Below are positions 29,001-39,570 of a stretch of DNA of 64,000 nucleotides, one piece after another. This DNA comes from Daphnia pulex. Lineage: Eukaryota > Arthropoda > Branchiopoda > Diplostraca > Daphniidae. How positions within the stretch are numbered: position 1 is the stretch's first letter; the number at the start of each line of letters is the position of its first letter. The stretch spans positions 2,108,001 to 2,172,000 of the forward strand of contig NC_060020.1 of NCBI RefSeq assembly GCF_021134715.1, in the 5' to 3' direction. The notes beneath the pieces are model-generated. The model ran no database searches. It was not told the origin of the DNA and saw only the letters and a list, made by a program, of their open reading frames with translations. The translations under genes were made by a program, and so were the position numbers.

Positions 29001-29952
29001 CTTTATGTTGAAAAATACTTCGCTAGAATCTCCTTTGCAGACTGCAGAGGATCCTCTAATTGTCGTTGTTAAGGTAATTTTTTGTGGAATCAAACAATCC
29101 CCACCAGTCCACAATTCTAATGACATATTAATGACACTCAGGTCATCGCTGCCCGTCACCTGACCAAATCCAAGAGAGGGATAGTAAGTCCTTGCGTAGA
29201 GATTGAGATTATTGGCAGCCAACAAGACAACATAAACAAACACACCACAAAGATCATAAGTATTGTATAAGCCAAAAATTCTAAATTTTGTTATTTTTCT
29301 GATGATCAAAATTCTTCCGCAGCTGACAATGGTTTTAATCCTGTTTGGGATGAAACTTTTCAGTTAGAAGTTGCGTCTCCCTCTCTGGCACTCCTCCGAT
29401 TCGCCGTATACGATATAGGTCAACATTTACTTGCAAGCAATAAAATAAAACTTTTTCTAAGATTTAAAATTCATTTTTACAGATATGTTTGGTGATTCTC
29501 ATCTTATTGCACAAGCCACATACCCGGTAACCTTCATCATTTTTATTTTAGCTACCTAGTTCCTAAGTATTTGATATCAACCTATACATGTTATTTTTCC
29601 CAGCTTTTGTGTATTCGTCGGGGATTCCGAAGTGTTCCTCTAAAAAATGGCTTTAGTGAACTTCTTGAAATGGCATCACTTTTAGTTTTTCTGGATATCC
29701 ACAAGAGAAAGGTAGGAAACCATAATTTGCTCACTCAGGAAAAAGTTCGACTTATATTATTTACATTGATCATCATTGCAGGATGAAGGGAGTTCGGTGT
29801 TGTTGAAAAGGGACAGGCTTCGTGACCTAAGAAACCAAATTACCGACGCTCAGGAGCGGGGTGACGCATTGGCTGAGCAAGAGGCTCGCGCCGAATTCCA
29901 AGAAATCGAATCCCAAATTTTTGAAGATTTTAACCGTACGCGTGAAAAGTAG
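23006..29952 (+). CDS. PLCG1: Phosphoinositide phospholipase C gamma
   Basis: Twenty-three coding exons (first 23006-23198, last 29782-29952) give 1,266 residues, the normal PLC gamma size, with all phases consistent. Domain order: N-terminal PH (about 15-140), EF hands (about 150-290), catalytic X box with His314 (ASSHNTY) and His361 (YHGHT), split PH first half (about 470-520), N-SH2 (about 545-640, GAFLVRKSG), C-SH2 (about 658-760, [11 protein letters not shown]), SH3 (about 781-835, [15 protein letters not shown]), split PH second half, Y box ([12 protein letters not shown]), C2 (about 1085-1200) and a charged C-terminal helix. It hydrolyses PIP2 to IP3 and diacylglycerol downstream of receptor tyrosine kinases; the Drosophila homologue is small wing. 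The intron between the C-SH2 and SH3 exons (26177-27754) is unusually large and hosts an antisense cuticle gene. Confidence 0.97.
26347..27358 (-). CDS. Rebers-Riddiford cuticular protein nested in a PLC gamma intron
   Basis: Four exons on the minus strand (27347-27358, 27166-27279, 26632-27099, 26347-26559) give 268 residues. The first exon holds only MNRS, the classic tiny signal-peptide exon of arthropod cuticle genes. The signal peptide continues [13 protein letters not shown] Pro/Met-rich region ([16 protein letters not shown]) and a Thr/Ser-rich, mucin-like spacer with NKT and NES glycosylation sites follow. The C-terminal chitin-binding_4 domain reads [12 protein letters not shown]...[15 protein letters not shown]...[19 protein letters not shown]. 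It should bind chitin in exoskeleton or another cuticular lining. The whole gene lies in the 1.58 kb PLC gamma intron on the opposite strand, so it has its own promoter. The last intron could use a second acceptor 30 bases earlier, but only this one keeps the frame. Confidence 0.92.
27409..27416 (-). promoter_or_regulatory. TATA box of the nested cuticle gene
   Basis: tatataag on the minus strand, about 50 bases upstream of the ATG, with a tcagg initiator-like site 20-25 bases downstream. It fits a tightly staged, TATA-driven cuticle gene. Confidence 0.7.
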
Positions 29953-30186
29953 CAATGTTCATAAATGATTTCCATGAAGTCAATATGAAGGAAAGATGGG
30001 GTTATAATTGAGCATTCAGTCATTCATATTTTCATCAGAATGTTTTTGTGAATATTCTGATGGTTAAAATGAAAAAAAATTTGACTATTCAGCAAGTGCT
30101 CTATCGAATGGGTGCCTTTATATACTCAATTGATTTAAAGTGGTTTATTCATATTTATTAATGAATGCTGCTGATTTACAATCATG

Positions 30187-30984
30187 TTAATGATAACCCA
30201 TCAGTTTGTTATAATACATTGGCAATATAAACTTTTCACCATCAATAAGCATCTTTTGCTTTGTTTGAGTGTGTGTGTGTTGAAGATTTATCCATGGCAA
30301 GTAATCTGAAGTTCCAGTAGGTGGTTTAACATGACCAGGTTGAATGTTTAGTTTTTTTGTGGCATATGGTATAAACTGAGGCATGTAGACAAGGAAATCA
30401 TTACATTCTTCAGAATAATAAATACGAAGTGGAACCTGACGTGACACACTAAACAAAGAATATGTACAAATTACACCACCAAAAAAGAATCCTGCTACTT
30501 CAAACGGGATAGATGTTGATCCTTGATGGAAAAGATAAAAAGGTACTGTTATTGATAGAAAGACAGATGTCAATGCTGCTGTCAAGATGCCAAAGTTGGC
30601 ATAAGTCTCAAGTCCACTCCGATAGCACATTCTGTAAGACAAGGGCACTATGTCTGGCTTGAGGTTTTTTAATACAAGGTCTTGAACATAGAATTTCCAT
30701 GTTCCAATGTTTATGCCTTTTTGTAGTCTGCTTGAAAGACTTTCTCTTTGTTCACTTTCAAGCTTTTGAAATCTTTGGATGTAATTCTTTTCTTTAACAT
30801 CACCATTTTTGCCTGTTGAATAGAATTTTAAGGCAGGAAAGATTTTTGTATTTTGCTTCGAGAATATGTCCCAATACCCGGTACATTTCCAAGAAATTCT
30901 TCTTAATGCTGAACCGGCTGTTATTCCAGCCATTGAAGTTAACGTTTTATAGTAGCTTGATATTTCTGATAACTCTAATACCAC
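30187..30984 (-). CDS. TMEM186/TMEM70-family mitochondrial membrane protein
   Basis: Single-exon ORF of 265 residues. The N-terminal ~60 residues are rich in Ser/Arg/Lys with few acids, as in a mitochondrial presequence. Two hydrophobic helices follow (about residues 133-158, FGILTAALTSVFLSITVPFY, and 166-185, VAGFFFGGVICTYSLFSVS). The C-terminal part reads RIYYSEECNDFLVYMPQF... and ILPMYYNKLMGYH. This two-helix hairpin plus matrix-facing tail is the TMEM70/TMEM186/TMEM223 layout. TMEM186 is an accessory factor of complex I assembly. The family match is from overall pattern, not a unique motif, so the name is tentative. It is divergent from ADCK5 with 426 bases between start codons. Confidence 0.6.
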   Translation of the reverse strand: MVLELSEISSYYKTLTSMAGITAGSALRRISWKCTGYWDIFSKQNTKIFPALKFYSTGKNGDVKEKNYIQRFQKLESEQRESLSSRLQKGINIGTWKFYVQDLVLKNLKPDIVPLSYRMCYRSGLETYANFGILTAALTSVFLSITVPFYLFHQGSTSIPFEVAGFFFGGVICTYSLFSVSRQVPLRIYYSEECNDFLVYMPQFIPYATKKLNIQPGHVKPPTGTSDYLPWINLQHTHTQTKQKMLIDGEKFILPMYYNKLMGYH

Positions 30985-31410
30985 AGTCTTTATTCTTTAG
31001 CAGAAGAAAAAATCAAAATAATAACAACTAAAAAAAACCATTGTTGTCATTTCGTTTTTGTTACTTTCAAAATAATAAAAAAAATCTTTCAAAATAAAAA
31101 AACAAATAAATAAAGAATAATGAAAAATCATTTCAGTTAGCCTATTTAAATTTTTGGCTTATTTCTTTATAGCTGTTTTGCCTGTTTATTAAGTTTTAAT
31201 AAATATTCTGTAAAGAACTATGGTGGTATGACACCGTTGTAACGTAACTGAATTGCAGAATAGCACATTTAGCAGACAAAAAAAATTGCATAACAGAGTT
31301 GATTTAAAAAGTGCGTGAATCGAAGAAAGATTCAAGATTGTATAGTTTTTAGATTATACTCTTTTTTCTAAAACAATTATTTTATTCCATATCAAGATTT
31401 GGAGAGAGCC
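30985..31410. promoter_or_regulatory. Shared divergent promoter region, TMEM186-like gene and ADCK5
   Basis: 426 AT-rich bases between two start codons facing away from each other. Both products are predicted mitochondrial proteins, so a shared bidirectional promoter is plausible. No TATA box is seen in a convincing position. Confidence 0.4.
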
Positions 31411-34191
31411 ATGTTTTCATCCCTAAAGACTATTAAGCTATTTAAGTCAATATATCTAAATACAAATAGTCAACCTGTAAGGAAGTGTAGTTCTTTATCA
31501 AAAACTAATGTTAAAGTAGTAAAAGTAGCTAAGAATAAATGGAGTATTTTATTTGGAGCTTCTTTTGCTGTTCCTGGGATCTGGTATCTTCAAGCTGACA
31601 ACAAAAAAAAACGCAAAGTCAGAGTAACAGTTCAAGGAATAGGAAGGTTCTTGAGGTACTATAAGCTAAGTTTTTATTTATGGAAATCTAGCATAATTAA
31701 AATTTTATTTCAAGATCCCTTGTGATAGGAGTAACCATATCAACAGACTATTGGTGGTCATTGAAAAATGTTGATGAAGACTCTGCTGAATATCAGGAAG
31801 AATTAAAGAAAACACACCAAAGAACTGCAGACCGAATTCTGGCTGGCTGTCTTGGGAATGGGGGATTGTATATCAAACTTGGACAAGGCCTGGTTTCCAT
31901 GAATCACATTTTACCAAAAGAATATCTTAATACACTTAAAGTGCTTCAGGACAAATGTCTTGCTAGAGGGGCCACTGAGATTGGGCAGTTGTTTGAAGAA
32001 GAATTTGGGAAGAACCATAAAGAATTATTTGAGGCATTTGATGAAGAACCTATTGCTGCAGCTTCTTTGGCTCAAGTATAAATATAAAGTTGTAATAGAT
32101 TAAGTAATAGACTGCATAGATTGCAGGGACAGGTGTAAATAATCAGAATTTTTGATCAGGTGTTTAGGGCCAAATGCAAAGATGGAAGAGAAGTTGCTGT
32201 AAAGGTTCAGTATATTGACTTGCAGGATCGGTTCAATGGTGATATTGCTACAATCGAATTGCTACTAGAACTGATCAGTTGGATGCATCCAAAATTTGAA
32301 TTTAAATGGGTTCTCAAGGTACGAACGAAACAACTAGTAAAAATCATGCTATTATGTATTAAGGTTAAAGATATGTTTGTATATTTAATGCAGGATCTGA
32401 AGGGTACTCTTTGTAAAGAACTCGATTTTGTCAATGAAGGACACAATGGTGAAAGATGTGCCAAAGAGTTGTCATCGTTGCCTTATGTTTATGTCCCAGA
32501 TGTCGTTTGGGATCTGACTAGCAAGGTAATATATGCACTAATTTCACTTCGTTAGGGTATATTATAAATTTTTTTTAACTGTTTAGCGAGTCTTAACGAC
32601 AGAGTTTATCGATGGGATTAAAGTGAGTGATACAGGCAGTCTAGAAAAAGCAGGATTTTCAATAAAAGATGTTAGCCACAAACTGGTTGAAATGTTTGCA
32701 GAACAAATTTTTCACACTGGTTTTGTCCATGCTGATCCACACCCAGGAAACAGTAATCAAAGAATTGGTTCTTGTTGTTTCAGTGAGACTCTAATTACTT
32801 ATCTCTTTGTAGTCTTAGTTCGTCGAGGGAAAAAAGGCGACGCACAGATAGTTTTGCTGGATCACGGATTATATGAAGAGCTTCCGTCTACTGTTCGCAA
32901 ATCTCTTTGTCGTTTGTGGTCTTCAATAGTGCTAAACGATCACGTCGGAATGAAGCATCATGCCGCTGCCCTTGGAGTGAATGGTTAGTAGTTTCTCTTT
33001 CTATTATCAGTATTTCCGTTGTCATTTGAAACTTCGTTAGGCAAATTTTTTCTCGTAACAATTTTGAAAGTTGGAATGGGTTTGTATTATGACTAGATTA
33101 CCGATTGTTCTGCATGGCCGTGTCACAGCGCTATATTTCAGCGCCACCATGGCCAACTGAACACGATTCAGTGAATCAGGTCTTTGCTTCGTTTTACGAT
33201 CACAAGGGGCCGAAAGTAGGAGAATGGCAGAAGATGACAACCGAACAACGTCAAGCAATTCGAATTCAAATGGATGAAATTCATGAAAGGATGATGGATA
33301 GCTTCCGGGCCATGCCTTCTCAATTGATGCTCATTTTTAGGTATTTAGTTGATTGCAGTGTTGGTCTGTTGGTCTAGAACTAGGTCAGGAAGCGTACAAC
33401 AGATTCTCAATTTTGCTGCATCAATACGTTAATTTAAGAATTGTTTTAAAATTGAAACTTTAAATAAGATAAAACGAAGAAACTCTTTCGCGGTCTTTTT
33501 TGTATAGACTATTTGCTCTTCGCTGAAATGCTTCTTCAAAGACCCATCGGAAATCAGAAATTCGCTTTATCCAACTTAAATCAACTTTCTGAAACTGATT
33601 TGAAATACATGCAAGAAATGGCGGGGCAGCGTTTCGACATGATCATGAATAACCTTCGTTCCATGCCAAGAACAATGCTTTTAACTATTAGGTAATACTG
33701 GATATTGAATTAACAATAAGCTGTAATCCTTAGAGAGCTGTGTGATGCAGCAAAATTGATAAATTTGTATCAGCCTACTGGTTTTAACTAAGGGCAGCTT
33801 TCTAAGTTAAAATTAACAGATTTATTTTATGTTTTGTTTTGTTTTTTCCTTTTTTTTATAAAGGAACATAAATACAGTTAGGGCAATAACCAAAGACCAT
33901 GGCAGTCTTGTCGATCGTTATACATTGATGGCCAGAAGTGCTACTCGAGGATTTTTCATCGTACCTGGTGCTTCATTTGGTCAACGTCTACAAGGAGTCT
34001 TGCAACAATTTCTATTTGACTGGCGATTGTGGTAATTTTAAGATGTCTCTTTCATTTACGTGATAACTCAGTGAATTTTTTTTAACAGGTGGGATAAAAC
34101 ACAGATGAGGCTCACCTTTTGGGGCCTTCGTGTGTTATTTTGGCTTGGTCGTGCACCTGATATGACAATTGTCGTACAAATGGTTGAATGA
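31411..34191 (+). CDS. ADCK5: Atypical ABC1/UbiB-family kinase ADCK5
   Basis: Exons 31411-31655, 31715-32075, 32160-32318, 32394-32525, 32587-32752, 32813-32983, then 33097-33340 or 33508-33691, then 33864-34031 and 34089-34191. The product is 582 or 562 residues depending on the alternative exon. ABC1 hallmarks: the KxGQ motif ([10 protein letters not shown]), the Ala-rich loop ([12 protein letters not shown]), Lys217 in [15 protein letters not shown] and the metal-binding LLDHGLY. The N-terminus is a basic presequence followed by a hydrophobic segment. ADCK5 is a mitochondrial UbiB-type kinase of poorly known substrate. The two exons after 33000 are alternatives: both start Asp-Tyr-x-Leu-Phe, both end ..MP(S/R)..L.(I/T).R, and both have the same phases. 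The second resembles vertebrate ADCK5 more closely. Confidence 0.93.
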
Positions 34192-34301
34192 TTTCATTAG
34201 AAATTGTATTTAGTAGCAGGACACAAATGTCGCGTGAAATTTGTAATTGCAAGAATTCCTTTGAAATATTCAATTATATATCCTTTTGTGTTAAAAGACA
34301 T

Positions 34302-35551
34302 TTACCGCATGAAGCCAACTTTTTGGGATACTTCCAACGTTTCTTCTTCTAGGAGCTTTTTCATCAAAATTGTGTTGACCACCGCGCCTACTTCACTTCC
34401 CGTCTACTCAAACAAGAAACATTAGACTGCGGGATTGTAAAGAATAGAAAAATTTCGAACCTTGAGCATTGACACCAGGCTGTCTGGATGCAAACTTCCG
34501 GAGCCAATTTTCCTAACGGCAGTAACTTTTTTATTGCCTGAGACCGCCACAACAATACCAGAAGAGCTGCAGCATTCTTCTTCTGGTGTTGGATCTACTA
34601 GGTAATGGTTTCCAATCTGAAAGTGAAAACACAGTATTCGACTAAATATTTCAAAATTAAAACTTTAACTTTCAAACCTTCATCAAAGTCACTACACAAG
34701 GAATGTTCTCTGTGTTCAGTCTCTTGGTATCATAAGGATCATCAGAGAGCTCCAGTTCAGGTTGATCCCCGTCCATAGTTGCTACTTTAATAGAAGGAAT
34801 TTGTGTTGCATAAAGAGCCGATTTCACAGCCAATGAAACTGCATCATAAAGGTTCCCTCCACATTCAAGAATCTATTTTAATGCCATAAAATATTTCATG
34901 AGAAATTGTTGATTGGTAGAAATATCACACCAGCATTACCAATATGTCAACATACAAGACCCAACATTGCTGTCCTGTCAAGACAGAAAGTTCAGATAAA
35001 TTAATTGTATCACCTGAAGCATAAGATCTTTGAAGGAATCTACAAATTTCATTTGCCAGATCTTCTCCACCTCTCCCTTCAAATTCTGGTGTTGCATTTG
35101 CAGAGCTAAATTAACAAAAAGTACTATTAACATAAAAACTTTTAAATTCTATTTATATTTATTGTTTAAACAGACCAATCCACAAAGAACTCCAGCCTTC
35201 CTTCTTTGGGCTTATCAGGTAAAGGGGAAGCTAGCTCTACTTTAACTCCAACAAGAATATCAGAGTTTGCAAGTCTCAGCCTTGCCGATCCACTGGCATT
35301 TGAAACTAATCCAGTTTCAAGAATTATAGGGCGATAATCCAGCCTTGTTCTACCATCACATCGTAAATCATCCTTGGATATTTCAAAAATTGAATTTTGT
35401 TAAGTAAGGACAATTTATTTTTATAAGAGCTGATTGATTTAAGTATTACAGACCAAAAAATTTTACTGGCAAGACCGACAGAATTTAATTATACCTGGAC
35501 ACCATGATGAATGAATGCTTTCTCAGCTTCACTTAAAAGTATTTCTGCCAT
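34302..35551 (-). CDS. EXOSC7: Exosome complex component RRP42
   Basis: Six exons (35495-35551, 35176-35372, 34940-35105, 34678-34872, 34461-34616, 34302-34403) give 290 residues, the usual size. The protein starts MAEILLSEAEKAFIHHGVQDD and contains the RNase PH-fold phrases LRCDGRTRLDYRPI, LANSDILVGVKVEL, EFEGRGGEDLANEI, ECGGNLYDAVSLAVKSAL and LSDDPYDTKRL, and ends KVGFMR. EXOSC7/RRP42 is a non-catalytic ring subunit of the RNA exosome that degrades and trims RNA in nucleus and cytoplasm. The last exon was placed by its match to the vertebrate C-terminus (TGSEVGAVV...QKVGF); reading on without that splice gives a shorter, unrelated tail. It is convergent with ADCK5; the stop codons are 110 bases apart. 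Confidence 0.94.
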
Positions 35552-35954
35552 TGATATGGAGCTCAAAGGTAACCAACGATACAGAAAACAGTAACAACTA
35601 ACAAACGCAGATGACTTTAATCAAAATACCACGGGAATGTAAGTAAACTGTAAACCTTACCAGACCTTACTAGTTTTCAAGCTAGTATGTTTGTATATGT
35701 CTGCACTCGACAGTTGTCTGCTACATTAGGGCAACGTTGTCGGACATCCGTCAGGTTCAGATTCTAAAGACAGATTTAATTGGTTTATTTATTTGCCAAT
35801 TGCGTTTTTTTACTACAGTACGCACATTGATTGCACGCCATTTATTTTTACATTATACATGATTTTATGCGTGTTACCATACGTTTTACATTATACGTGT
35901 TACCATTTACCATGGGCATGGAGAGACCTCTCCAAACCCTTGGTGTTACATAAA
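35552..35954. other. Intergenic, no gene seen
   Basis: Upstream sequence of EXOSC7 and the left flank of a tandem repeat. The phrase acgttttacattatacgtgt occurs in near-duplicate around 35850-35910. Nothing coding is supported. Confidence 0.4.
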
Positions 35955-36290
35955 CATTTGGTATTCATTTTCATATTGGTTATTGATTGTAGACCCACCC
36001 CCCAGCAACGTCAACCTCCAGAAGGAAAGGCCAGCTTTTGCATGTCCTTGACGCTCGAAGGTCATGGAGATCATTATGTAAAACTTGTCATGCAATGGTG
36101 TAGAGGTTGGGTGAGAACGAGACGTTTTACACAACCATTTGGTATTCATTTTGATATTGGTTGTTGTAGACCCATCCCCAGCAACGTCCGACCTGCAAAA
36201 GGAAAGGACAGTCACACTTGAAGGTCACGGAGATCTTTACGTAAAACGTGTCATGCAGTGGAGTAGAGGCTGGGTGAGAACGACACGTGT
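35955..36290. repeat. Two-copy tandem repeat, unit about 165-180 bp
   Basis: The phrases atttggtattcatttt, agacccaccccccagcaacgtc and aaggtcatggagatc recur in the same order about 163-181 bases later with moderate divergence. The array sits immediately upstream of the TATA box of the first Tyr-rich pseudogene, so it may be a duplicated promoter-distal segment. The open frames through it are not protein-like. Confidence 0.75.
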
Positions 36291-36353
36291 AGCATCATTA
36301 TCAAGCAGGTAAAATAACCGCAAGGCTTAAGAGGTGAGGGTGAGAAAAAATCG

Positions 36354-36360
36354 TATAAAA
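36354..36360 (+). promoter_or_regulatory. TATA box of Tyr-rich copy A
   Basis: tataaaa in cgtataaaaggcg, with tcagttg about 28 bases downstream as an initiator. The first exon would end at the short ATG exon near 36444. Copy B at 37415 has no equivalent TATA upstream. Confidence 0.7.
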
Positions 36361-36383
36361 GGCGAGAGAAAAGGCGAAGGTAA

Positions 36384-37395
36384 ATCAGTTGAGGGAGCAT
36401 CTCCGACACGGCAACAACTGCAGCGCTCTGTCTGTCAATTCGCATGGTAAATATTCTGTCTTTTACGTAGAGTTTGGTATCAATCCTTCTTTTGTTTATG
36501 TATGCCTGTTATTATGTAATATTTATGTTAAAATTGCTAATTGTCTAGCAAACTATGGCGTAGTGCTGCTGTTGTGTGTTGAATCATCGATGGCTGGGTC
36601 GACCACTGGTGTACCGATGTCTTCTTGGTATGGCGGATACCAAACTGCAACGCCGCCGCCTTACTACCCAAAAGCAACTTACGCAACGACCAGTTACTGC
36701 ACCGAGGTCTTCAAGTACTACACCACTAAAGCACCGGACTTGAATAGCACAACTTACGCTGCCCCGAGCCACTACACTGCCGCCCTGAAGTATTTCTCTG
36801 CCCCGAGTTACTACACCACCAAGGCGACGGAAGATGACTACGCATGCTGCCCCATCCTCCGAGGCTCATACACCGAAGCTCCTAAGTATTACTCTGTTCT
36901 CATCTACTTATTGCACCGATTTTCCTAAATACTACTCTGTTCCCAGCTGCTACACCGAGGCTCCCGCTGATTACTACACCGAAGCGGCAAAGTACTACTC
37001 TGCCCCGATCTACACAACCATAACTGAGGCGGCCAAGTATTACGCAGTCCCGACTTGCTACACCAAAGCTGCTCTTTCGTACTACGTTGAACAGGAATAC
37101 TACATTGATGCTCCAGTTCACTACACCACGACCTACGCTACACCGCAGCCCACAAGTACTACACCGAAGAAGCCGCCTACAACAACGTATGCTGCCTAGT
37201 TTACTACACCGAGGCTCCCAAGTACTACATCACTAAGGCACCGGATTTCTACACGTCTATGTGTGCTACCCCTGCCTAGTACACCGAGGCCCCGCATTAC
37301 TACAACACTGAAGCGCTCAAGTACTACACTACAACCTGGCTTCCCCGAGCTACTACACCTACGTCCCGAAGTATTACTGTGCGTTAAAGGAGTCT
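36384..37395 (+). pseudogene. Tyr-rich YYTEAPKYY-repeat gene, decayed copy A
   Basis: A first exon ending at ATG (36444-36446), an intron (36447-36549), then NYGVVLLLC... and a long run of degenerate repeats of the form xYYTEAPKYYSAPxYYT in the translated frame. In copy B the corresponding first exon ends ATGG. Here one G is missing at the splice junction, so the ATG is out of frame with the repeat exon. The repeat frame also shifts near 36900 and meets stops near 37197 and 37279. Such Tyr/Thr/Ala/Pro-rich secreted repeat proteins are common in Daphnia-type crustaceans and are probably cuticular or extracellular, but the family function is not known to me. An internal start at 36590 (MAGSTTGVP) could still give a truncated product. 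Confidence 0.75.
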
Positions 37396-37414
37396 TCAAA
37401 AAAAGGACCACCAA

Positions 37415-38270
37415 TTGCTTTCTTCATCGTGTAACCGATTCGCAATCATGGGTAAATATTCTTATTTTTACATTGAGTTTTGTATCAATAATATTTTTTT
37501 CTATTTGTTAATATGCCTGTTACTATTTAATATTAATGTTTCAATTTATTTTGTTTAGTCAACTATGGCGTCGTGCTCCTGTTGGGCGTTGTATAGTTGA
37601 TGGCTGGGTTGATTGCTGGTGTAGCGATGTCTCCTTGGTATGGCGGAAATCAAACCGCAACGTCGCCGCCTTCCTACTAAACTTACGCAACGACCGGTTC
37701 CTGCCCTGAGGTCTTCCAGTACTACACCACCAAAGCACCGGAGTTTTATACCACAACTTACGCTGCCCCGATTCACTACACTGATGCCCTGAAGTATTAC
37801 TCTGCTCTGAGTTACTACACCATCTAGGCGATGGATGACACCACACGACTACATATACTGCCTATCCTACTACACCGAGGCTTCTAAAGTATTGCCCTGT
37901 TCTCAGCTACTTATTGCACCGATTTTCCTAAATACTACTCTGTTCCCAGCTGCTACACCGAGGCTTCCGCTGATTTCTACACCAAGACAGTCGAATACTA
38001 CACCGAAGCGGCAAAGTACTACTCTGCCCCGATCTACACAACCACAACTGAGGCGGACAAGTATTACGCAGTTCCGACTTGCTACACCAAAGCTGCTCTT
38101 TCGTACTACGTTTACACTGATGCTCCAGTTCACTACACCACGGCCTACGCTACACCGCAGCCCCCAAGTACTACACCGAAGAAGCCGCTTATTACACAAC
38201 TACGTACGCTGCCTAGTTCACTACATCGACGAATTTAAGTATTGCCCTGCTCCAAACTACCAAACTTAAG
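37415..38270 (+). pseudogene. Tyr-rich YYTEAPKYY-repeat gene, decayed copy B
   Basis: A tandem duplicate of copy A, about 1 kb downstream. The exon/intron start is intact (ATGG/gtaaatatt at 37448, acceptor near 37558), reading MVNYGVVLLLGVV and then a stop. Repeats of the form YYTEA.KYYSAP are recognisable in all three frames with several shifts and stops and a lost internal segment, so it is clearly a pseudogene. Base identity with copy A is high over the final 350 bases (37900-38220 against 36890-37200). That points to a duplication that predates some but not all of the decay. Confidence 0.85.
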
Positions 38271-39410
38271 TTCATATGTATTTTGCAATTTTCATTACTA
38301 TATCACCACTGCTCCGACCTAAACACCTAAGTTCTGAAGTATTTCTCTGTATTTGTGAAAGATTGCTGAAATACAAGATTAATTGATAAATCACATGTTT
38401 CTATTTTCTCCTTAAATACCTTCTCCTGCCGATAATTGCATGATGTGTGAAAATATTTCTGAGTGCTATATGTAAACTTATTGATCTTGCCAAATACACT
38501 GATAAAATATTCAAACTAATTTTTACATTTCAATAAAATTTAAACTCCTTTTTATAAATTATTTTCTCATTAAAATCAAAGTCCAACAAACTGAAAAATT
38601 CAGAAAAATTCAAAGTCCACCTTCCATTATTTCTGCTAAGTCTAGACTTTTGTTTTTGAAAAAAAATTTAAAAAAATTCCCCTTACACGAAATTTTAAAA
38701 ATTTTATCGCGAAAAAGATTGATACGAATATTTTATTGCATACAAAATTTATTTTTATAATATTTTACATACATCATATACATTTTTCCTGTGGCCCCCA
38801 GGGGGGGGGGGCCTGTCGCTTTCTCTACCGCGATAATAACATGATGCAAGTTATATGCAAGTTATTATTTGTTTGGTGCAGAAAGCTTGTTTTATCTAGC
38901 AGTTCTCAACTGTTTCAAACCTGACATTGATCAGGTTGCCTCAGTCGTATACTGCATGATTGAATGAAAACTCAAAAGACAACAGATCAAACTTTAAACT
39001 CGGCAACACAAAATAATACTGGCAGAGCAATTTCATGGCATAACGACAACACAAAAATTTTGAAGTCAGGAACCCAGATGGAACAGCTCAGCTACAACAG
39101 CACAGCAACTTCTGGATTACACTGCACCCGCATGCTGCATACAAAGACTCACTCTGTCTTCGTCACACCTTTCACCATTTGGCTGCAACAAGGTAACCAC
39201 CAGCATTAAAGAAGTGTTTGTTATACCTGTTCAAGAAAAGAAAATTATTTTCGAGAAACACAACTGTGTACACATGCATACTCATTATATAAAAGAATAC
39301 ATAGGGTAACAGAAAACTACGCAGTCCAACAGAATAACTTTGATCTAAAATCTTACGAAGGCAAGGTATTCATAATTTCTATAGTAGCGTAGCAAGTTGG
39401 TCTACTCTCT
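38271..39410. other. Gene-free AT-rich stretch
   Basis: Low-complexity AT-rich DNA with a run of 11 G near 38802. Open frames here (for example 38736-39209) have no recognisable protein content. The first ~70 bases still echo the Tyr-rich repeat (tatatcaccactgctccgacc). Confidence 0.4.
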
Positions 39411-39522
39411 AGTCTTAAATCTGTTAAAGTCAATGTTAAATCTATGATACTTTTGCAAGACATTTGAAGTCTTAAATCTGTTAGTCAATGTTAAATCTAT
39501 GGTACTTTTGCAAGACATTTGA
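39411..39522. repeat. Direct tandem duplication, unit about 57 bp
   Basis: Units 39411-39467 and 39468-39522 both read agtcttaaatctgtta...caatgttaaatctatg(a/g)tacttttgcaagacatttga, differing by a 2-base gap and one substitution. It ends seven bases before the target-site duplication of the adjacent mobile element. Confidence 0.85.
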
Positions 39523-39570
39523 TCAAAATAATTACTGGTAAAAGTCTATTTTACCCGACCAACTTCTTAC

